The notes under the pieces: model-generated
Told to the model about the DNA's origin: nothing
What the model saw: only the letters and a program-made list of their open reading frames with translations
Databases searched by the model: none
NCBI GenBank assembly: GCA_012840015.1
Contig: DUMF01000016.1
Location: 1 to 64,000 of the forward strand
DNA from: Bacillota bacterium
Lineage (GTDB): Bacteria > Bacillota > Sulfobacillia > DUMF01
Direction of reading: 5' to 3'
Length of the DNA stretch: 64,000 nt
Position numbers and translations under genes: made by a program
Shown here: in pieces, positions 60,855-64,000 of the stretch
Layout: every line of letters begins with the position of its first letter
How positions within the stretch are numbered: position 1 is the first letter of the stretch

Positions 60855-62749
60855 TCTCTCGCCCGTAGCTTCCCCTTTCTCTCCAAAAACCCTACGACGT
60901 GCTCCGCCACGTCCTCTGCTTTCAGGCCCAGACGTTTCAACCATACCAGTCTATCACCATGCGGCACAAATCGAGCTCCTATCCCGAGATTCAACACCAG
61001 ACATCCTGGGGCCTCCTGGCAGAGTATTTCAGCGACAGCGCTACCGAATCCTCCCTGCACCACGTGCTCCTCCACGGTCACCACAGCCCCCGTCTTTTCT
61101 GCAAGTGCCACCAAGTTCTCCCTGTCCAGCGGGTTGAGATATAACGGGTCGAAAACGGCCGCCGAAACGCCTTTGTGGTGTAGCAGTTCAGCAGCTTCGA
61201 GGCATTGAGTGATCATGTTGCCAACTCCGATGAGAACTACGTCTGTACCGTCGCGAAGGAGTTCTCCCACCCCCGGTTCTAGGAATTCCAGCTCTTCAAT
61301 CCGGAGCTGCACCGTACCCTCTGCTTCCCCTCTCGGATATCTCACGGCAACGGGCCGATCTAACCGGATTGCGGTGTATAACATGTTCTGCAGCGACCTA
61401 GCGTCTCTAGGTGCCATCAACACCATTCCAGGGATGTGCCGGAGGTATGAAATATCGAAGATACCCTGGTGGGTGTCACCGTCTCCACCTACAAGCCCAG
61501 CGCGGTCGATAGCGAAAACCACAGGAGCCTTCTGCCTGCACACGTCGTGAGAAATTTGGTCGTAAGCCCGTTGCAGAAATGTCGAGTATATCGCAACCAC
61601 GGGCTTCAGTCCGTTCAAAGCAAGTGCTGCGGCAAATGTGACTGCGTGAGATTCTGCTATACCGACGTCGAAAAACCTATTCGGAAATTCCTCTGCAAAT
61701 TTATCGAGCCCGGTGCCGTCTTTCATGGCAGCAGTTATGGCTACGATCCTTTTGTCTTCGCGGGCCAGTTCGCACAGGGTTTTACCGAAAACCTGGCTAT
61801 AAGTAGGGTTGTTGTTCTGCTTAACGATACATCCGCTTTCTATATCGAACGGACCCGGCCCATGATACAGCTCCGGCTTACACTCCGCAGGACGGTACCC
61901 ACGCCCCTTTTCGGTGATTACATGTACCAGCACTGGTCCATTCAGCTTCTTGCTGCGCTGGAACACCGATACCATCTGTTCTATGTCATGCCCGTCTATA
62001 GGACCGAGGTACACGAAGCCAAGCTCCTCGAAAACCACTCCAACGTTGAGTAAGTACTTGAGGCTGCCTTTGAGCCTTGTGGCCATATGCACAGCCCAAT
62101 CGCCTACAACCGGAAGGCCTTTCAGTCCGCGTACTACCTTGGCACGCAGGCCGAGGTAGCGCGGGTCAGTACGAATCGTGGCGAGATATCTCGCGATGGC
62201 TCCCACGTTCCTGCCAATAGCCATAGAGTTGTCATTGAGCACCACAAGCAGCTTTGTTTTGCCCAACCCAGCGTTGTTGAGCCCCTCGTAGGCCAGGCCT
62301 CCGGTGAGCGATCCATCACCGATCACTGCCACAACCGAGTAGTTCTGTCCTAAAAGGTCGCGTGCCTTGGCAAATCCCAAAGCCGCTGAGATCGAAGTGC
62401 TGGCATGTCCGGTTTCCCAAACGTCGTGGGGGCTCTCAGCCCTCTTCGGAAACCCAGACAAGCCATCAGTCAACCTGAGAGAGTCAAAATCCTTGTTTCT
62501 TCCGGTTAGGATCTTATGAGCATAACACTGGTGACCGACGTCCCAAATGATTTTGTCACGCGGAGAATCAAAGGCCAGATGTAAGGCGACCGTCAGTTCA
62601 ACAGCCCCTAGGCTTGCACCCAGGTGTCCACCGTTCTTGGACACCACCTGAATTATCCGTTCTCTGATCTCCGAACAAAGCTGTCGAATCTCTTGAGGAG
62701 TGAGTGCTTTCAGATCATCCGGTGAGTTGATCCGCTCGAGAATCCCCAC
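60851..62749 (-). CDS. dxs: 1-deoxy-D-xylulose-5-phosphate synthase
   Basis: 632 residues. The thiamine diphosphate motif VAVIGDGSLTGGLAYEGLNN, GHQCYAHKILTGR, GPIDGHDIEQM, RAYDQISHDV and ERAGLVGGDG-type DRAGLVGGDGDTHQG are present. It condenses pyruvate and glyceraldehyde 3-phosphate, the first step of the MEP isoprenoid pathway. The GTG at 62749 overlaps the oapA stop (TAGTG) by one base. It is followed by tlyA and nadK in one operon. Confidence 0.96.
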   Translation of the reverse strand: MGILERINSPDDLKALTPQEIRQLCSEIRERIIQVVSKNGGHLGASLGAVELTVALHLAFDSPRDKIIWDVGHQCYAHKILTGRNKDFDSLRLTDGLSGFPKRAESPHDVWETGHASTSISAALGFAKARDLLGQNYSVVAVIGDGSLTGGLAYEGLNNAGLGKTKLLVVLNDNSMAIGRNVGAIARYLATIRTDPRYLGLRAKVVRGLKGLPVVGDWAVHMATRLKGSLKYLLNVGVVFEELGFVYLGPIDGHDIEQMVSVFQRSKKLNGPVLVHVITEKGRGYRPAECKPELYHGPGPFDIESGCIVKQNNNPTYSQVFGKTLCELAREDKRIVAITAAMKDGTGLDKFAEEFPNRFFDVGIAESHAVTFAAALALNGLKPVVAIYSTFLQRAYDQISHDVCRQKAPVVFAIDRAGLVGGDGDTHQGIFDISYLRHIPGMVLMAPRDARSLQNMLYTAIRLDRPVAVRYPRGEAEGTVQLRIEELEFLEPGVGELLRDGTDVVLIGVGNMITQCLEAAELLHHKGVSAAVFDPLYLNPLDRENLVALAEKTGAVVTVEEHVVQGGFGSAVAEILCQEAPGCLVLNLGIGARFVPHGDRLVWLKRLGLKAEDVAEHVVGFLERKGKLRARE

Positions 62750-63300
62750 TACCTTCGATCGTTCCCTCCTTCCAGCCCCACAAGACTGGCAGCCCATTCC
62801 AGAGCTATCCCAGCTAGCCTGGTTATCTCGTTGGCTTTGGAAATTCCGTAGCTTTTGGCGAGCGCTTTTCCGGCGATCGTAACCCCTGCAACAGTGGCTA
62901 TCGCCACTGGCATTAGGTTAACTCCCCAGACCGCTCCCACTCTAAATGCGACTACCGTCCCAACCGCTCCCGCTATTGTCCCACAAAGGTCCCCTACGAA
63001 ATCATTGCAGAAACTGGCCACTTTCGCCCTGTTTCTGCATAGCCAAACGCTCCTTTTTGCACCCTTGAGTTTCTTAGAAGCCAAAGAGTGAAAAACAGCT
63101 TCGTCTGCCGAAGCTGCTGCCACCCCTATCATATCAAAGACTATTCCTGTCAACAGGACCGCCGCCAGAACCAGCATTGACACGACCTGACTGATACCAA
63201 AAGCCAGCCTGTTTAAAGTACCCGTCAGGGCAATCGCCACGCAAAACGACGCGATCCCCACCAACAACGCGTGAGTTATGTCAGATTTGGTTATCCGCAT
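62749..63300 (-). CDS. oapA: OLE-associated membrane protein OapA
   Basis: 183 residues with several hydrophobic segments: ALLVGIASFCVAIALTG, VVSMLVLAAVLLTGIVFDMIG, and two more toward the end. A charged loop (KLKGAKRSVWLCRNRAKVASF) and NDFVGDLCGTIAGAVG lie between. Size, topology and position, directly after the OLE RNA and before dxs, match OapA, which binds OLE RNA at the membrane and affects tolerance to cold, alcohols and Mg. The ATG at 63300 leads straight into the coupled dxs. The name rests mainly on the context. Confidence 0.8.
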   Translation of the reverse strand: MRITKSDITHALLVGIASFCVAIALTGTLNRLAFGISQVVSMLVLAAVLLTGIVFDMIGVAAASADEAVFHSLASKKLKGAKRSVWLCRNRAKVASFCNDFVGDLCGTIAGAVGTVVAFRVGAVWGVNLMPVAIATVAGVTIAGKALAKSYGISKANEITRLAGIALEWAASLVGLEGGNDRR

Positions 63301-63309
63301 CTCCCCGAA

Positions 63310-63857
63310 GCATGTTCTATCGTTGCGCGGTGGCCTGACAGTGAGTAAAACCTACGGCTTAAGGTCCAGCAGGCTTTCCCTGCCGGCCACCCGCCGTCGC
63401 CGAGCGGGCGGTTTCCCTTTAAGGCCGCTCGACCCCGTCACCGAAGGCCGCGCTGGATCGCCACTTAGTCCGTACTTTAATCCTCCCTGTCAGCCCCGCC
63501 GGGGACAGCCTAGAAGTTTTCCTTTTCGATCAGCACTACCCCTAGCCCCTTTTGCAGTGCCGATTTCGGCACGAGCCTCCCTCAGGCACCGCTCAGGGCA
63601 GGCTACTCTGCAAGCAGTGTGCTCCACCTGCAGGTTATGCTCGCACCGCTCGTGCAAGCCTCACGGAGATAGGGACTTAACCTGCATGCCGTTGCAGGCC
63701 ACCCCATCCCCTTCCCGCCTGCCCGGACCGGTCGCTGGGCCGCCACCAGCCCGCACAAGCGGTTTCATCGGTATGCCCTCTACGGCTTTTTAGGTCCGTT
63801 CTTGGGATAGCCAGTATCGACTAGGATACTGCGCCACCGCGCTAAAAACAGCCTAGT
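63310..63857 (-). ncRNA. OLE (ornate, large, extremophilic) RNA
   Basis: About 550 bases of GC-rich, highly structured non-coding DNA on the minus strand between an extended -10 promoter and oapA. The 5' end forms a hairpin with GACTAGG/CCTAGTC arms. Many more helices can be drawn, for example GCCGGCAGGG-type and GGCACGAGCC-type stems. No open frame with a ribosome site runs through it. Its place ahead of oapA and dxs is the known OLE location in Firmicutes. Ends are approximate. The identity rests on context, size and structure rather than an alignment. Confidence 0.78.
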
Positions 63858-63861
63858 CTGA

Positions 63862-63870
63862 ATTATAGCA
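63862..63870 (-). promoter_or_regulatory. extended -10 promoter of the OLE-oapA-dxs transcript
   Basis: On the minus strand TGCTATAAT is a perfect extended -10 (TGnTATAAT). No good -35 box was found. The start point near 63856 falls at the first stem of the OLE RNA. Confidence 0.6.
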
Positions 63871-63937
63871 TACGCTCAAGATATCTCGGGGCAAAATTGC
63901 CTTTAGGTAATCTATGAGTACATTTGGATATTGAAAC

Positions 63938-63957
63938 TGTTTTGCTATAGCAAAACA
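63938..63957. repeat. perfect palindrome upstream of the OLE promoter
   Basis: TGTTTTGCTATAGCAAAACA is a perfect 20-base palindrome about 70 bases upstream of the OLE -10 box. It could be an operator or the hairpin of a terminator for an upstream gene outside the window. Confidence 0.5.
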
Positions 63958-64000
63958 ATCGCCTAAATAATCACACACCCTCTTCCGGCATTCTCCCTCT

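Noticed and set aside
63278-63793. 171-codon plus-strand frame across the OLE region
   Set aside because: Composition is Pro/Arg/Ser-rich, as expected from GC-rich structured RNA read as protein; no ribosome site.
63310-63857. Group II intron or RNase P RNA instead of OLE
   Set aside because: No intron domain V-like element or reverse transcriptase, and no RNase P core was recognised; the oapA-dxs context favours OLE.
1-64000. tRNA, rRNA genes or CRISPR arrays
   Set aside because: No tRNA-like T-loop sequences in intergenic DNA, no rRNA-like stretches and no regularly spaced repeats were seen by eye; a dedicated scan was not possible.

Overview
The window reads as a chromosome segment of an anaerobic, endospore-forming Firmicute of the Clostridia type. 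The evidence is sporulation genes (spo0A, spoIVB, spoVK, an alpha/beta SASP, a Spo0E-like protein, SpoIIIE/FtsK), Gram-positive style RNase J, LexA and YlxP/YlxR/RimP/NusA operon order, anaerobic acyl-CoA metabolism genes (hbd, ptb, leucine dehydrogenase), frequent GTG/TTG starts with strong GGAGG ribosome sites, and an OLE RNA with its OapA partner, a pair known mainly from extremophilic and anaerobic Firmicutes. No rRNA, tRNA or CRISPR array was seen.

Layout. 0-1.3 kb is a decayed DUF438/PAS gene. 1.3-4.3 kb holds vitamin uptake: a tetrahydrofolate riboswitch driving folT, then a converging five-gene operon (unknown, fmdB-like, ThiS/MoaD-like, birA without its repressor domain, bioY). 4.4-5.3 kb has a SASP and a Gln-rich helical protein. 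5.3-8.0 kb pairs hbd, behind a consensus sigma-54 promoter, with a sigma-54 activator. 8.5-15.8 kb has lexA, a YnbB-type PLP enzyme, a small GTPase overlapping spoVK, a RodZ-like protein, a HAD phosphatase, ptb and leucine dehydrogenase. 15.8-22.3 kb mixes gene wreckage (lgt tail, SEC-C tail, other relics) with a DUF2935 protein and a compact lipoate module: a lipoate ligase and two radical SAM proteins resembling the two-protein lipoyl synthase LipS1/LipS2. 22.4-34.9 kb holds cell-wall proteins, a sirtuin, cobO, a beta-propeller protein, DegV, a large serine recombinase coupled to a peptidoglycan-binding protein, spoIIIE, uppP, an Na/Pi transporter, tepA and ylzJ. 34.9-38.8 kb has rnjA, stress and Spo0E-like small genes, and a dimeric dUTPase.

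38.8-51.3 kb is one long minus-strand information-processing block in the order rimP-nusA-ylxR-infB-ylxP-rbfA-nrnA-truB-ribF-rpsO-pnp-nfo-M16 peptidase-dUTPase, with many 4-base ATGA overlaps. Its leader has a promoter and a terminator-like hairpin. 51.3-54.7 kb is a transposon graveyard (two IS110 relics and a probable UPF0236-type relic) around one intact SDR gene. 54.8-63.9 kb is the classic minus-strand block OLE-oapA-dxs-tlyA-nadK-argR-recN-spoIVB-spo0A, which ties isoprenoid synthesis, NADP supply, arginine control, repair and sporulation control together on the chromosome. The spo0A leader carries inverted 0A-type boxes and a candidate sigma-H promoter.

The strongest items for follow-up are the OLE RNA/OapA locus, the lipoate module and its damaged 3' end beside an lgt relic, the sigma-54 control of hbd, the SpoVK-GTPase pair, and the spo0A control region.
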